A DNA stretch of 64,000 nt from Ligula intestinalis (lineage: Eukaryota; Platyhelminthes; Cestoda; Diphyllobothriidea; Diphyllobothriidae), in the NCBI GenBank assembly GCA_036362985.1, contig JAYGXS010000008.1, positions 26,637,922 through 26,701,921 of the forward strand, read 5' to 3'. Within the stretch, counting starts at the first letter, position 1. Each line of letters begins with the position of its first letter. The translations under genes and the position numbers were made by a program. Shown piece by piece: positions 1 to 10,644 of the stretch. Under the pieces are notes generated by a model. That model worked only from the letters and a program-made list of their open reading frames with translations. It did not search any database and was not told where the DNA came from.

Positions 1-581
1 AGAAATGAAGAGCTGAAACGGGACCCGAGAATACCAAGGGCTTGTCAACGCAGTCAGCGGAAAGGCTGATTCGCGTATTCCGCAATCTTACTGATTATAA
101 CCACGATGCTCCACCGTATGCTCCCCAGCGACGTGATGCAGGGACGGTGATTTGCAAGTGAATTAGTTTTGAGGGATAGTAGACTTGCGCTGCATCTGTC
201 GCACTCTCTCTCCCCTCACCGGTCTGTGTCCGGTTTCAAGACAGAGTCACGAAGGCCGCAGACGGGATCGGGTGCAGGTGGCTGGCGCGGCCCGTCACAC
301 TTGGCTCGGATCACAGCTGAGTGAGAGCGCCATAACGGCCGCATTAAGAAGAAGAAGCCATCGTATTCTTATCCTCAATTCGCCATCTCGCCACTCCATA
401 AAACACACACAGAGAGCTGGTAGCGCGGTCAGAGTTGCCAGCAAAGTTATGAAAGTTAAGGGCTCAAACGCGTCAGATTCTAGTCCTAATTAGGACCCAA
501 CAGTTTGTCAGTAAATACTTACATTTTTAGGGAAACCTAAAATTTTGGAAACGTGAAACATTGCTCTAACACCCTTATACA
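1..581. other. Non-coding stretch with a low-copy repeat fragment
   Basis: No credible gene is visible. Roughly 255-365 resembles part of a GC-rich interspersed repeat (called repeat J here) found at about 4270-4820, 34075-34500 and 57620-58135; the shared core is a GAGCGCCATAA...GGCC.CATTAAGAAG segment. The remainder is unassigned. A 102-codon open frame here overlaps the repeat and has no recognisable domain, so it is not called a gene. Confidence 0.4.
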
Positions 582-1690
582 GCCTGATTGCTGAGGCAGT
601 ATTACAAAGACTAGAGGCACTGGCTATCGACCACGACTGTGGATCCGGTATTTTGATGACACGTTTGTCATTATCAGTCGATACAAGATTGGTGATTACA
701 CAGAGAAACTGAACTCCTCTTTTTAGTTGACACAATTGTGAAAAAACTTGCGGCGTCGGCAGGAGCCGAACCCGCACAGCAGGGAGGCCTTTACGCAGCC
801 AATCTGAACTCCATCTTCCCCGACATCCAGTTCACGATGGAGGAATAAAACGACTGCCAGTTGTCGTTCCTCGACGTGCTGATGTGCATAAAAGACGGTG
901 GGGAACTCAAAACGACGGTTTACAGAAAGACTAAGAATACTTCGTACATTCCGAGTTACCTCAGCAACCATCCTGTCACGCACAAACGCAGCTGCGTGCG
1001 AACGCTCTATTGCCACGTAGAAACCCATTGCAGCGAACCGGCCGACAAAAAGGCCCGAGTCAAGTATCTGCGGAAACGTTTCACACTTAATGGGTATCCT
1101 GGCAGCTTTGCTGAAAAATGCAGGCGAGGAGCAAAAAGAAAAAGACCAACGAGGCAGCTAGAACCAACACGCTGGCGAGCAATACCGTCTATTGCTGGCG
1201 CATCCGAAGAATTCGCTCGACTGATCAGCGAATTTGGGATTGGAATCGCTCACCGACCGGAAGCGACAATTCGCAGGCAACTCATGCAGCCTAAAGACCC
1301 AATACCCATCAACCAGAGATCCGGTGTCATTTACCGAATCGACTGTCTTTGTGATCACGCCAATTATGTTGACGAAACCGGCAAATGGGTTGCCACGAGA
1401 CTTCACGAGCACTAACTTGCCGTGCAAATGAAGAATAAGCTATCCTTCGTTGCCGCCCACACATCATCGTCAGGACACAGCTTCGATTTCGAACACGTGC
1501 GAATACTAGCCCATTTTGGCGACCGAATCTCTCGTCTGCTGCAAGAAGCATGCCACTCGCACGCAGACTCCATTAATGGGCATATAGATCTCCCGGATGC
1601 CTATTTTGCGTTGCGCGAGCAATGGCAGGGCTCAAGGTCACTCGCGGCGGAGCGAACATTGGCGACTCAAGGTCGCCCCCGTCAGAGCTG
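582..1690 (+). pseudogene. Penelope-like element, reverse transcriptase plus GIY-YIG endonuclease remnant
   Basis: This is the 3' two thirds of a PLE coding region. Visible in order are AEAVLQRLEALA near 590, the catalytic box read as YFDDTFVI near 650-672, IQFTMEE and LSFLDVL near 825-885, HPVTHKRSCVRTL near 970-1010, then a GIY-YIG-type segment (GVIYRIDC...NYVDETGK, about 1324-1390) and the carboxy-terminal block DSINGHIDLPDAYFALREQW ending before a TGA at 1689. A PLE reverse-transcribes its own RNA at a nicked target, and the GIY-YIG domain is thought to make the nick. In-frame stops (after TMEE, after RLHEH) and a SINE at 718-803 show it is dead. The amino-terminal part, with the first reverse transcriptase motifs, is missing. 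Confidence 0.88.
718..803 (-). mobile_element. tRNA-derived SINE (family B), 5'-truncated, inserted in the PLE
   Basis: The reverse strand carries the B-box-like GCGGGTTCGGCTCC followed by the family tail TTTTTTCACAATTGTGTCAACT. The insertion is bracketed by a 9-bp direct repeat CTGAACTCC (709-717 and 804-812). Removing the insertion and one repeat rejoins the PLE reading frame (EKLNS to SIFPDIQFT). The 5' part of the tRNA-like head is absent, the usual result of incomplete reverse transcription. Confidence 0.85.
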
Positions 1691-1724
1691 ACTTAATCAC
1701 GCAGTGAGCTGTACGTTTTCATGT

Positions 1725-1762
1725 CATGACAATGACCTCGAGTGAGAGTCCAAAACGTCGGG
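1725..1762 (+). other. Degenerate PLE 3' hairpin motif (CTGANGAT/GAAACGTC type)
   Basis: Shortly after the PLE stop there is ATGACAATGACCTC, a GAGT loop, then GAGAGTCCAAAACGTCGGG and an AATAAA. The two halves can pair as GAC/GTC and CTC/GAG with one bulged base. Compared with better copies at 19919-19954 and 52138-52171, the opening CTGA and the GAAA are each mutated. The position just beyond the endonuclease end matches the other copies. Confidence 0.5.
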
Positions 1763-2970
1763 CAAATAAAATAATGCTCCCAGAGAGCGTTTTTCCGCCT
1801 TCTATTCAATCGCCTGGGCCTCGCATATTTTCAACAATTGATAGTACCTATAATTACTGATTATTAGCAAATATAATTTTTAGGTTAAATCGTCAACATG
1901 TCATTTTGGGTTATACTAAAGGAGCTTTCCCTTCATAAGATTCTTTCGATCTATATATTTCCTCGTGTTGGAAAATAATTAGTTTCAGATGTCGCTTGCT
2001 TGCTTTGCATAAAAGTAAAAGGCTTGCTCTTGGTCTGCTAATCTCATTCCCACACCACAGAAAATGACACACGATAGGGAGCAAATGACCTACCTCAAAA
2101 TAAAATCGGTGTTCCACGTGTTTGGGCGGTCCAAAAACATCGATGATTGGAAGCACAAAGGATGTGACACCCTCCATTATGGCGAAGATGAGAAGGAACG
2201 AGGACATGTAGGAGGTTCTTTCGTGTGTTCCAAGGCAGAAAGAAAATTAAAGATAAGATTTTAGAAAAGGCCCATTAGGAAAATCTGAGACATAAAGTAC
2301 AGCAAAGGAGTTGAAATTAAAGGCAAGCACACTGCGCAGGTCCACTTCAAATGACAGCCTATTTCCAGTATATTTCAGTACATTTAAGGCTAGTAGGCAT
2401 TGCCTCTGCAGAGCCTATTAGAAAGGGTAAAATATTCTATTCAAACTAAATATGTTACTATAAACTAGTAAGTAACATATTTATTTAAAACAAACATTTC
2501 TGTGAGAGTGGGGAAGGATCAGGCGTAAGGTGAAATAAATAAAGTCACTGAGTGAGGCGTTAGTTTGGCGTAACAGCGCCCTCCTTGCCGGCTGAATAGC
2601 ATCTTTCGAATAGATATGCAGCCATTTTATGACTTCAGGCCCTTGATGTGTCCGCCATTATAAGGTCCTCGGGAAGTCCATCCCAGGCAGTGACAACTCG
2701 CTGCGAAAAGGAGTACCTGTGAACATCTCAGTGAGATAAGGTACCTCGGTGTTTCAGGGAGTCCCCATGCAGGTTCGTTGCTGTGAACAATGCAAAGAAA
2801 AGAGTTCAACGTGCCGGGCACAGTCCCGCTTCCTCACAATGCTGTACGATATCTCCCGGATCTGCCTGTACTCAAGGAGGAATAGGAAAAATGCATCAAA
2901 TCTACATGCCTATGATCGCGTAGTCACAATTTTTGTGGCCGTTGTCTGGCCACTGGTGTAGCTCAAGAAT
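1763..2970. other. Intergenic, nothing recognised
   Basis: AT-rich sequence up to about 2600 and mixed composition after that. Open frames of 60-100 codons on both strands have no recognisable domain and are interrupted in every frame. No repeat family defined elsewhere in the window is evident here. Confidence 0.5.
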
Positions 2971-2974
2971 GAAC

Positions 2975-3050
2975 TTCATGGTAGAACTGGGCGAGTGAGT
3001 TCCGTTAGCGATCGGTGAACGTTCAGTAAGGGTGTGGTTTACTCCCTCAG
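2975..3050 (+). mobile_element. SINE family A, 3' fragment
   Basis: The stretch GAACTGGGCGAGTGAGTTCCGTTAGC, interrupted only by point differences, and GGTGAACGTTCA match the 3' half of SINE family A (fuller copies at 51598-51890 and 9012-9190). No tRNA-like head is present. It lies immediately upstream of the LINE fragment at 3070. Confidence 0.65.
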
Positions 3051-3069
3051 TTTAGCCATCACTCCACAG

Positions 3070-4112
3070 CCTGAAGGTGGCCAAATCCGCAATGTCGAGC
3101 TTGTATCTAATCAAGCGCGCCTTTGTTAAGTTTGATAAAGTTGCCTTTGGCAAGGTCTTCGATGCGTTTGTGCGACCCCAACTGAAATTTGCCTTTCAAG
3201 CCCGGAAACCTTGGACAGTCAAAGACAAAAAACCCTTGAAAGGGTACAACGACGGGCAATGAAGTTAGTGCGAGGCCATGCGTAACTTCCTTACGAGACA
3301 CGACTGACCAATCTTGACTTATTTCCTCTGGATTACAGACAGCTGCGTGGTGACCTGATACAGACACTTCGCATGCTGCGGGATCAAAATTGTTGCCTAG
3401 CATTGAACGATTTCTTTGAGCTGGCCACCACTACTAGATTGCGCGGACACCCTCTCAAGCTACGTGTGACTGGGGTAAGATTGAACACACGAAAATGTTT
3501 CTTCTCTAAGAAGGTAATCCAGGCATGGAATTCTCTACCGGCATACATTGTCATGTCCCCATCTGTGGACACATTTAAGATGCAGTTGGATCAGAATAGA
3601 AAAAGACATTATCTGTAATGAGGCGAGCTATTTATATTACAGTCTAACTGTTTTGTTAAAAAAAACATACTGCTCGCTACTGTTCAGTAATATGTTTGGT
3701 TAGAATAACTGATTGCAAGTTTCGTCCTCTGGTTCGCATGGGCATACGATGGGCGCATCTCCGACACCGTGACCACCGCAGTCATCTCCCCGTATGACCA
3801 TTAGGATATTGAACAACCGCGATGGCCTCCTCCTGACATGACCCAAACACTTTCAGCAGCAGGACATCCGATTTACATGTTCCCTTCGCCCATCCCCCCA
3901 GGCGACAGTTTTTCTCCTTCAAATCCCACAAATGGCATTCAAAACTAAGCTTATGAATGATGCCTAAGGAGTTTTTTTACTGTCTGCCCCCCTACCGCAG
4001 TTCCATTACTGGCAACGCCACATGTTCTGCGTGATAGCTATGTACAAAGAGGGAGTTCAAAGGTATTTACCTACATTTTCCTAATAAAACTGAACTGAGC
4101 TGAACTACGTCA
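3070..4112 (+). pseudogene. LINE reverse transcriptase carboxy terminus and 3' end (family X)
   Basis: The translated strand gives LYLIKRAFVKFDKVAF, FDAFVRPQLKFAFQA, then, in another frame, TRLTNLDLFPLDYRQLRGDL and FFSKKVIQAWNSLPAYIV...SVDTFKMQLD, ending at a TAA near 3616. This is the thumb and carboxy-terminal region of a jockey/CR1-group non-LTR retrotransposon; the order and the WNSLP...FK..LD signature are characteristic. The 3' untranslated part continues to an AATAAAA at 4083 and a short (ACTGA)-like tail. Frameshifts and a stop after KGYNDGQ show it is inactive. The palm domain with YADD is missing. The same 3' end recurs at 17380-17490 and about 56420-56612. Confidence 0.82.
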
Positions 4113-4269
4113 TCTTCTTTCCAGGTTTATGTCAACTGCTTAACGCATTGGTCGAAATGCCTGGCTAGTTATGTGTCTAAATTGATACCCATTTTAATTA
4201 CGTGTCATTTTATCGCGTTTTTAGGAACTTGTGCGCATCAAACGTTGAAAAGGCAAAGGCGTTAAACTG

Positions 4270-4820
4270 GGTGATTGCATTACTAGGCTTGCGATGACGC
4301 CCATCCCACCTCAAGCGACCGATCGGATAGACAGTGGTCTGTTGCTGTTGGTGGGGGAAATAGAGTGAGGTCGATCCTCAGCGCATTTCTTTCCTCACTA
4401 AAAGCCATCTGATCGCACTTGAAACTATCATGGTGCGCTAAAAGGCGTGGCTCCTTAGAGGGTTGCCAACTGATGCGATGACATGGACACCGCAGTCGGC
4501 CCAATGTTGTATGGAGTGGCTTACTGCGGCCGGAGAGTCGGGCTCAATGGCTCCTTCTTGATCTGGCCTTTATGGTGCTCCCACACACGCGGGAGCCTAC
4601 CTTGCAAGGTAATGTTGTTGTGGCGTGTGTTGGAGTGTGTGTTTCGCGTACACGGCCGGCGCTCTCCCCCATCTCCAGTCTCTGCTCGAATTTTGTCTTG
4701 ACATCAGCTTCAGGTGAGGGAGTGAGATAGATGCTCCGCCAGTCTACATTCACTAGAATTCCTCGGGAGTCACCGCGCTGCTTCAGCTTGCTGAGGCTCG
4801 TGGTGGACACCGTCGAGAGC
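4270..4820 (-). repeat. GC-rich interspersed repeat J, minus orientation
   Basis: Read on the reverse strand this matches 57620-58135, and on the forward strand it matches 34075-34500. Shared blocks include GGTTGCCAACTGATG, TGGCTCCTTCTT, CGCGGGAGCCTACCT and GTCGAGAGCGACGGTCGAAC. It has no coding signature. It may be an untranslated or terminal part of a larger element, since the 34-kb copy lies among PLE fragments, but its class cannot be set from this window. Confidence 0.6.
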
Positions 4821-4829
4821 GACGGTCGA

Positions 4830-5875
4830 ACAGCCGGGAACCCTAATGCATAAAATATACCCACTCGTCGCTTAAGAAGCAAAGGTCGTGCTTCCTATTG
4901 TGCCTGCTTTGCTAAAGGATTACGTATACAAATAGTGAACACCGCCTACGTCTCTTTTTTGAACGTTTTCCCGAACCAACTTTTTCGTAGCAGCTGACCA
5001 CTTTCGGAACATCAGAGACACAGATAACTTGTTTCAGGATTTAAATATTCTCATTACGTCACACTTAATGTGTCGACTAATAGACTATCGTCCGCCCTGC
5101 CCTGGTCGCTGAAACAACGGAGAATTCTTCTACCTACTGGGCTTCTCAATAAGACCTTGGGCTTGCCTGCACATGGCTTGTGTCCTCTCGAGTGTGAGTG
5201 TTTGCTTAAATTTGCATAATCTCGGCCTGGAAATTCGAGTGTGAGCCAATGTATGCGGTCGCCCCATGGAAGTGCCTCTTCACGCCCGCACATGGTAATC
5301 AGTTCACGCCACGTACTATGATTATACCCCGTGGGAGATTCCCACCCCTCCCCTCACTGCAACCTCATCATCCAGTTCTGTCGGTCCAGACTCTTGAGGA
5401 CTTGTCTGTCCAGGGGTCTAATGCGCATGCAGGTTTAAATGTCCATCCTGCTCATCCTTGCGTGCCCCACGTGTCTGGCCAGCATTTGGTTTACAAACAA
5501 CGAATGGGTGATTCAGCTCAGCTGCCTCGTTTATTGAGGATGCCAAGGAAGCTCATTGGACGTACTGCAGCTTGACTCTGCGTCCCGAGACTATTCCGCA
5601 GGCTTCCAAGTCGCAATATCTCAAGGGGTCCAGATTACTACTGTTCGTTGCGGTTGCCCTAGGGGTGTTCTGGGCGTAAAGGTAGACCACACTGCTCTCT
5701 GAGGCCTGAGATCTCACATGAAGGAAAGTGCTATTATCCAGCTGGGCATTCGGACACACAGCTCTCATTATATGTCGCTCTCTGCCGTGTGCGTAGTCCG
5801 TGCCAATGCCGAGTGCGGCGCTGCGACGACCCCCTATCGCATTGTCACTTGTGTCGCGCCACCCCCAGCCCGCCG
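4830..5875. other. Intergenic, nothing recognised
   Basis: No domain or repeat family could be assigned. Frames of about 70-110 codons overlap on both strands at 5054-5575 without recognisable motifs. The composition is mixed, with short pyrimidine-rich stretches near 5340-5400. Confidence 0.45.
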
Positions 5876-5879
5876 GCCC

Positions 5880-5975
5880 ACCTCTGATGTCGCGTCATCC
5901 CGCGTCTCATTGTGGCCTGTTCCACCTCGCTGAACCCCCCCCACCCCCCCCCCCCCCCCCCCCCCCCTCCCCCAC
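5880..5975 (+). repeat. Repeat M with a long poly-C tract
   Basis: TGTCGCGTCAT.CCGCGTCTCA.TGTGGCC is shared, inverted, with about 10808-10860. In both places it abuts a homopolymer run (C at 5935-5975, G at 10790-10807). The tract is interrupted by single A and T bases. Such runs are error-prone in assemblies, so the length should not be trusted. Confidence 0.6.
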
Positions 5976-6034
5976 TCACCCTAGTTGGCCGGGGCGATAA
6001 ATTGCGGCCCCGATTGTTCCACGCGGACGAAGTA

Positions 6035-6160
6035 GGAGCAGGCAACTTAATGGGGCGGTCGGCAGAGCAGTCGGTAGACATCCAGACTTCTTTTAGTTGT
6101 CTCGAAGCGTACTCGTCGTCTATTTGCCTTTTAGATGTCTCGACGTGTATTCGTCGTCTA
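6035..6160 (+). repeat. Repeat K
   Basis: A block running from GAGCAGTCGGTAGACATCCAGAC to TTTAGTTGTCT (with point differences) also occurs at about 9655-9725 in the same orientation and, inverted, at about 10645-10690. A second, imperfect copy of the TTTTAGNTGTCTCGANGNGTA part follows at about 6127-6155. No function is evident. Confidence 0.55.
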
Positions 6161-6254
6161 TCTGCCTGTACTAACAGTTGTTACAGATACAGTATGGCGA
6201 GCGCTGCAAGCAACATTCCGCCTGATCTTCTGCACTCCTCAAACTTACAGAACC

Positions 6255-7590
6255 AGCAGATTTGGACATCATTAAGCCTTTTTCATCCAATTTTTCTGAT
6301 CCCTTGCAGTTTGCGTATAAGGCTAGGCATGGTACACTAGATGCTGTTGCTCTGGTAGTCCACTCTGCTCTTAGAAACTTTGACAAGGGATATCGTTCAT
6401 ACGCATGTGCTTTTCTTGACTACTCCTCAGCCTTCAACACGACCTCGCGAAATCTTCTTCTTAATAAAACCTCTGCATGCGGCTCTCCTGGCTGGGCCGT
6501 CTCCTGGCTTGAGGACTATTTTACTTCCCGCACCAAATTTGTTCAGAGCGGGAAGCGAAAATCTACGATCCTTCCCAACAATTGTGGAGTTCTGCAGGGG
6601 GTCTATATTATCCCCTCATCTTTTTTCCCTCCATACTGATGACCTACCATCTCCAAACGCATGTTTATTTGTCAAATATGCTGACGACATGGTTGTCGGC
6701 CATCCTCTCAAAAGCCAGACCCATCTTCAAACACTGAAGGATGGAGTGGACCATGTCACAGCATGGTCGTCAGAAAATGGCCTTTTACTTAATGAGCGGA
6801 AGTCAGTCCAGAATATCTTCAGGCTGCGACCCTCCTCCAGTTCTGAAGCCATCGACTTTCTGCCCAACAAGGTATCATCCTTCCGATACCTTGGTGTAAC
6901 AATAGCTTCCAACCTCTCATTTACTGTTCATATTGAAGACCTTTTTATTAAAATCCGCAAACTTTTATACTATATCCGCCGCTTGCGTTCATATCGCACC
7001 CCGCAAGCCCTCATCTGGCGTTTTATAGACGCTTGTATCCTCCCACTAATCTTTTACTGCTCTCCAGTAACCTTTCCAGCACTACTGAAAAAAGACTTTA
7101 TTATTATTAAACGTATTCTCCGAATGCTCTCTTCAGCTGCCGGCCATTCCTATGTTTTTTTAGCTGACCTTATAATTCAGCGACATTTCAAATCGGTCAA
7201 GAATTTCGTGGACCGTATTCTCAGTGATGACACTCACCCTCTGCACTCCGAACTAATGCCTGCGAAGTCTTCTCGTACGACGCGTCGAAACTTCCGACAT
7301 ATGACATGTCGTACATCAGCCTACCAGAACTCGATGCTCCCATTCTTAGCACGCTTCCTTACGTGTGAAGAAATGGAAGTTGAGAAGCTGAAGGCCGACC
7401 TGACTCCATAACTGATGTGGTAACCGTGTCGACTTCTTACTTTGAGTTTTCTGTGATCTTTGACCGTTTACTCTTGAGTTTTTGGACCCTTTAAATTACT
7501 TTAGTTCTTGTTCTCCGTGAATGGAGCCATTTTTTGCTGAAAGTTTGATATTATCATCAAAATAAAGCTCTCATCATCATCATCCATTCG
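6255..7590 (+). pseudogene. CR1/jockey-like LINE, reverse transcriptase and 3' end
   Basis: The reverse transcriptase starts in one frame (PFSSNFSDPLQFAYKARHG; motif A FLDYSSAFNT; GVLQG) and shifts near 6600 into a second frame carrying SILSPHLFSLHTDDL (motif B), KYADDMVVG (catalytic motif C, both aspartates intact), WSSENGLLLNERKS, FRYLGVTI, then ILPLIFYCSPVTFP and LIIQRHF...FVDRILSDDTHPLHSEL. It stops at 7409-7411. The 3' region ends with AATAAAGC and a short TCATCATCATC microsatellite, typical of CR1-group 3' ends. No endonuclease domain precedes it, so the copy is 5'-truncated, and the frameshift makes it inactive. It is the most complete of this LINE family here (others at 56150-57278, 58405-58875 and 8885-8950). 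Confidence 0.9.
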
Positions 7591-7624
7591 AAAAAGTCCA
7601 GCAATCCCTCGCAAAGCAGCATTG

Positions 7625-8438
7625 AGTGGTGTAGCAATACTGGTTATCCTTCAGTCCAATTTAAATTATTTTCAGTCGCGCTAGTATGCCGACTCTGTGG
7701 TAAGCTTATTTTTGACTGCTGCGGAAATGTCGATTCTGTAAAAAATGGCTAGTTACACAGTATGCATTTTATCATTGATTTTGACTGCCTTTATAAATTC
7801 AAGCATATTTTATGGAAAACATAGACAAAAAATTATTTCTTGTACATGTTTGATAGCAAATTACGTTTTCTTTACATTTTATTCTTAAAGGAAGAGTTTC
7901 CTCCGGTTTAAAAAAAAATTTTGAGTTTTTTTACGACTGTGCAGTGTTCATCCATAATGCATCGTATCCGTCAATTTATAAATGCTGCCCCTGATATATC
8001 CAGCATGATCATGTCTCTTGCGAAATTCTATGAGAGCTATTTAACCACTTCCGCAAACCATAGGCAAGGTTGAACTTTTACTTAAACAGAATGAACACAG
8101 CATTCAATTTGTAAAACTTGAATTCAGTTCTAGCAGTGGATAGGTTTCAAAATCATTTTGCGATTTAGAAACTTTCTTAAAACCGGAGGAAACTCTTCCT
8201 TTAAGAATAAAATTCAAAGAAGGCGTAATTTGCCATAAAATAAGTACAAGAGAGGATTTTTTCGTTCATGTTTTCCGTAAAATGTATGATAAAAATGCAT
8301 ACTATTTATATAGCCATTTTTCACAGAATCAACATTTCCGCAGCGGTCAAAAAGAAGCTTATCATAGAGTCAGCATCCTAGCGTGATTGAAAATACGTTA
8401 AATTGGACTGCTTGATAAACTGTATTGCTACCCTACTT
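7625..8438. mobile_element. Fold-back element with ~300-bp terminal inverted repeats
   Basis: The left arm (about 7625-7935) matches the reverse complement of the right arm (about 8160-8438). Both begin AGT.GG.GTAGCAATAC at the outer edge and end with AAGGAAGAGTTTCCTCCGGTTT at the inner edge. The right arm lacks about 35 bp found in the left arm. The interior has no transposase-like frame, so this looks like a non-autonomous DNA element or MITE. Related left-arm copies lie at about 21640-21960 and 44045-44330. Confidence 0.75.
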
Positions 8439-8445
8439 AATGTTT

Positions 8446-8814
8446 AGAAGAAAGGGGGCGTTCACCGGGAGATATTTATTACAAGTCTGACGTTTCGGGT
8501 AGTGGTCTCGTCTACCCATCTTCAGAGAATGGATACTCTGGCTCAAAATTCTCGTCTTTATGCCGTCCTGTCTTGCGTGTGCCCGTTCGACCAATCACGT
8601 TTGAGCCACTCTGTGTGTCTCTGGTCGTGTCCTCGGCCTCCCTGTCATTCGGTCTCCTGCCTGTCACCGTGTCGTCCTTTGTGACCCCATGACTGGTGCT
8701 CGAGATAAGCATGTCGGCCGCGGCCGAAATGTCAGACTTGCAATAAACCTCTCCCGGTGAGCGCCCCCCTTTCTTCTGATCTTTGACCTGGGAGTCGAAT
8801 TTTCAGCACTATTA
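8446..8814. mobile_element. 369-bp short insertion with inverted ends and 13-bp target duplication
   Basis: The insertion is bracketed by the perfect 13-bp direct repeat CTACTTAATGTTT (8433-8445 and 8815-8827). Inside it, two approximately 52-bp arms are inverted relative to each other (8447-8498 and 8724-8776), each carrying GAAAYGTCAGACTTG followed by AATAAA. The reverse strand has a CCAAT-like ATTGGTC and, at 8525-8487, the hairpin motif CTGAAGATGGGTAG...CTACCCGAAACGTCAG. It has no open frame of note. It resembles a PLE terminal segment or a short non-autonomous derivative mobilised by a PLE. Confidence 0.7.
8487..8525 (-). other. PLE-type hairpin motif
   Basis: On the reverse strand this reads CTGAAGAT, GGGTAG, an 8-9 base loop, CTACCC, GAAACGTCAG. 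The 6-bp stem is perfect, and the outer CTGA and TCAG are complementary. The motif matches those at 19919, 39983 and 42300 in plan but has its own stem sequence. Confidence 0.6.
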
Positions 8815-8884
8815 CTACTTAATGTTTTTTTGCGAGTGATTACCGATCTTTTTTTAAATTGTGGAATGTTGCCTGCAGCATTCG

Positions 8885-8950
8885 CCATACTGTATGAGAG
8901 AGAAAGCTATATTTTGAAGGTAATATCCAAAATTTTCAGCAAAAATGGCT
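8885..8950 (-). mobile_element. CR1-like LINE 3'-end fragment
   Basis: The reverse strand gives GGAGCCATTTTTGCTGAAAA, then TATTACCTTCAAAATA.AGC and TCTCTCTC. This is the terminal part of the CR1-like 3' untranslated region seen complete at 7525-7585 (+) and 56160-56225 (-). It is a severe 5' truncation of about 65 bp. Confidence 0.6.
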
Positions 8951-9011
8951 CCGTCGAGTACCAAGGCAGAGCAGGACAGATGGTTTCGGTTTTTGATCAG
9001 GCAAGATAATG

Positions 9012-9190
9012 AGCTTGTGGTGCAATGGTTATGGCGTTTGACTTCGAGCAAAAGGTCGCGAGTTCGAGCCTTGAGTGGCACAGCATTTGGGGTTGGGTAT
9101 GACTGGCTGACGACGACTAATGAGCCAGAAATGGCCATTCCAGTCTCCCTTGACATTGCCGACAAACCTGTCTCCCTATATTACCAAGGA
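9012..9190 (+). mobile_element. SINE family A, head and body
   Basis: The tRNA-like head (TGGTGCAATGGTTATGGCG as A box, GCGAGTTCGAGCC as B box) is followed by GGGTTGGGTATGACTGGCTGACGACG and the body CCAGAAATGGCCATTCCAGTCTCCCTTG. These are the diagnostic blocks of family A. The 3' part stops at about 9190 where repeat P begins. Confidence 0.8.
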
Positions 9191-10020
9191 TTGGCTTCTC
9201 CTACTTAGCTTTAGAGTCTTTTGGCCGCATCACTTACTGGCTGATTGTTAAGTTAAACCTGTGGGCAACTTCTATTCCGAGAGGCGCAAGGGATCTCGCC
9301 ACGGTTTCTGATAACCGTTTCATCTACGAAAGGCTTCGCGGTCCTTCTCGTCAGGAGACCATGGCAGCTTCGAACAAGCGGGACCTCCGACTGTGTACGC
9401 GGACAGGGGAGGGGAGGATAGGGGGGTGAAGGGACGACACAGGATTCGCAATGTCTCACCAAGGAAGGAGACTGATCCGTGTGATCTTTCAAGGTTGCCA
9501 GGCGAGACTGCGCAGCTACCGTCAGATAACTGACCAAGACAAGACCGGTTACTGTGAGTTCATAGGCGAATACAGCAAAAAACTACTTCACTGCGGAGAG
9601 TGAGTGAAAGAGTCCGCAAACAGAACGAGATTTGCGTAGCAGGCAGGCGAACTAATGTGGCAGTTGATAGAGCAGTCTGTAGACATCCAAACTATTTTAG
9701 TTGTCTTGACGCGTGCCGGCGGTCTCGGCGTCGAAATTTTAGATGATCCCAACGTCCGCAGCATAATTTTCTACATTCGACTTTGGATTTAACCTCCGTA
9801 CAACCAAGGGATACTCCAAAATTCATGTTTTTAGACGTCGGCCGGCTTATCCCACCCGCAGCTACACTGAGATGAGTAGCCAAGGACTGACTTCTCCTGC
9901 TAAGCGATAAGGTCTGTTGGTCGTCTCACTTGCGGGCGAAATGTTAAGGTAGGCCTATTGGAAACTCCCATCCCGAGAGGCGCAAGGTATTTAGCCACGA
10001 TTTTGGATAACCCTGTCATG
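9182..10020 (+). repeat. Repeat P, two direct copies enclosing repeat K
   Basis: About 9182-9326 and 9879-10020 share the order CCAAGGA.TG.CTTCTCCT, TTAAG.TA..CCT, CCGAGAGGCGCAAGG and GATAACC, with scattered differences. A trace with GTCAGGAGACCATG occurs near 9350 and again near 10728. Repeat K lies between the copies at about 9655-9725. No coding potential is seen. Confidence 0.55.
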
Positions 10021-10640
10021 AACAAAAGGCCCCAGCAAGGGCTTTGCCTAGCAACACTCTTCGTTTCGTGTGTTGATGGTAGTTGATACCGTCCAATTAA
10101 CGTTCCTGAATAGCCGGTTAATCGGGCTCGTTGCCGAAGAAGCAACATCTCACCTCCCCCCCCCCTGGGCGGCTGCAGTGAGTTTCTACCGGCCGGTATA
10201 GCCTGCGTTCACAACGTCGTCATTCGTACTGTTCTAGCTAAGTATTTGCAACGTAGACTGAATTCGCCATTTTGCCGTCCGGTTGGCGGCAGATGAGAAC
10301 GTCCAAGAACTCAATTCTGTCACGCACTTTCCCCGCCATCCTTAAGTGTAGGTCGAGTAAAATTGAGTTCAGTTGTCCCTAACACTCGATCATCAAGCGA
10401 TGTTGCCAATAAACATACTACCTCTGAGTGGGAGAAGTCAGACGTTGTTCACCGACTTCAGTGCAGCTGTAAGTAGTGCAACTATGTTGGATAAACAGGC
10501 CGACAGCTACGAACAGGAATCTACGAGTATCCTTTGGTTGGATCCAAGGTTAGCAAATCAGGCTGCGCAGGTTGGGCTCGTCTTCAATGAGGACGCCGTT
10601 GAGATTATGAGCGGAGGCGACGATCACGCCGCAAGGCATG
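10021..10640. other. Intergenic, nothing recognised
   Basis: No known repeat or domain could be placed. A 149-codon frame begins at 10373 but runs into the G tract and repeat M, lacks any recognisable motif, and is best treated as chance. Confidence 0.45.
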
Positions 10641-10644
10641 TGAA

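Noticed and set aside
5800..6081. Proline/glycine-rich frames
   Set aside because: Products of translating the C tract on either strand.
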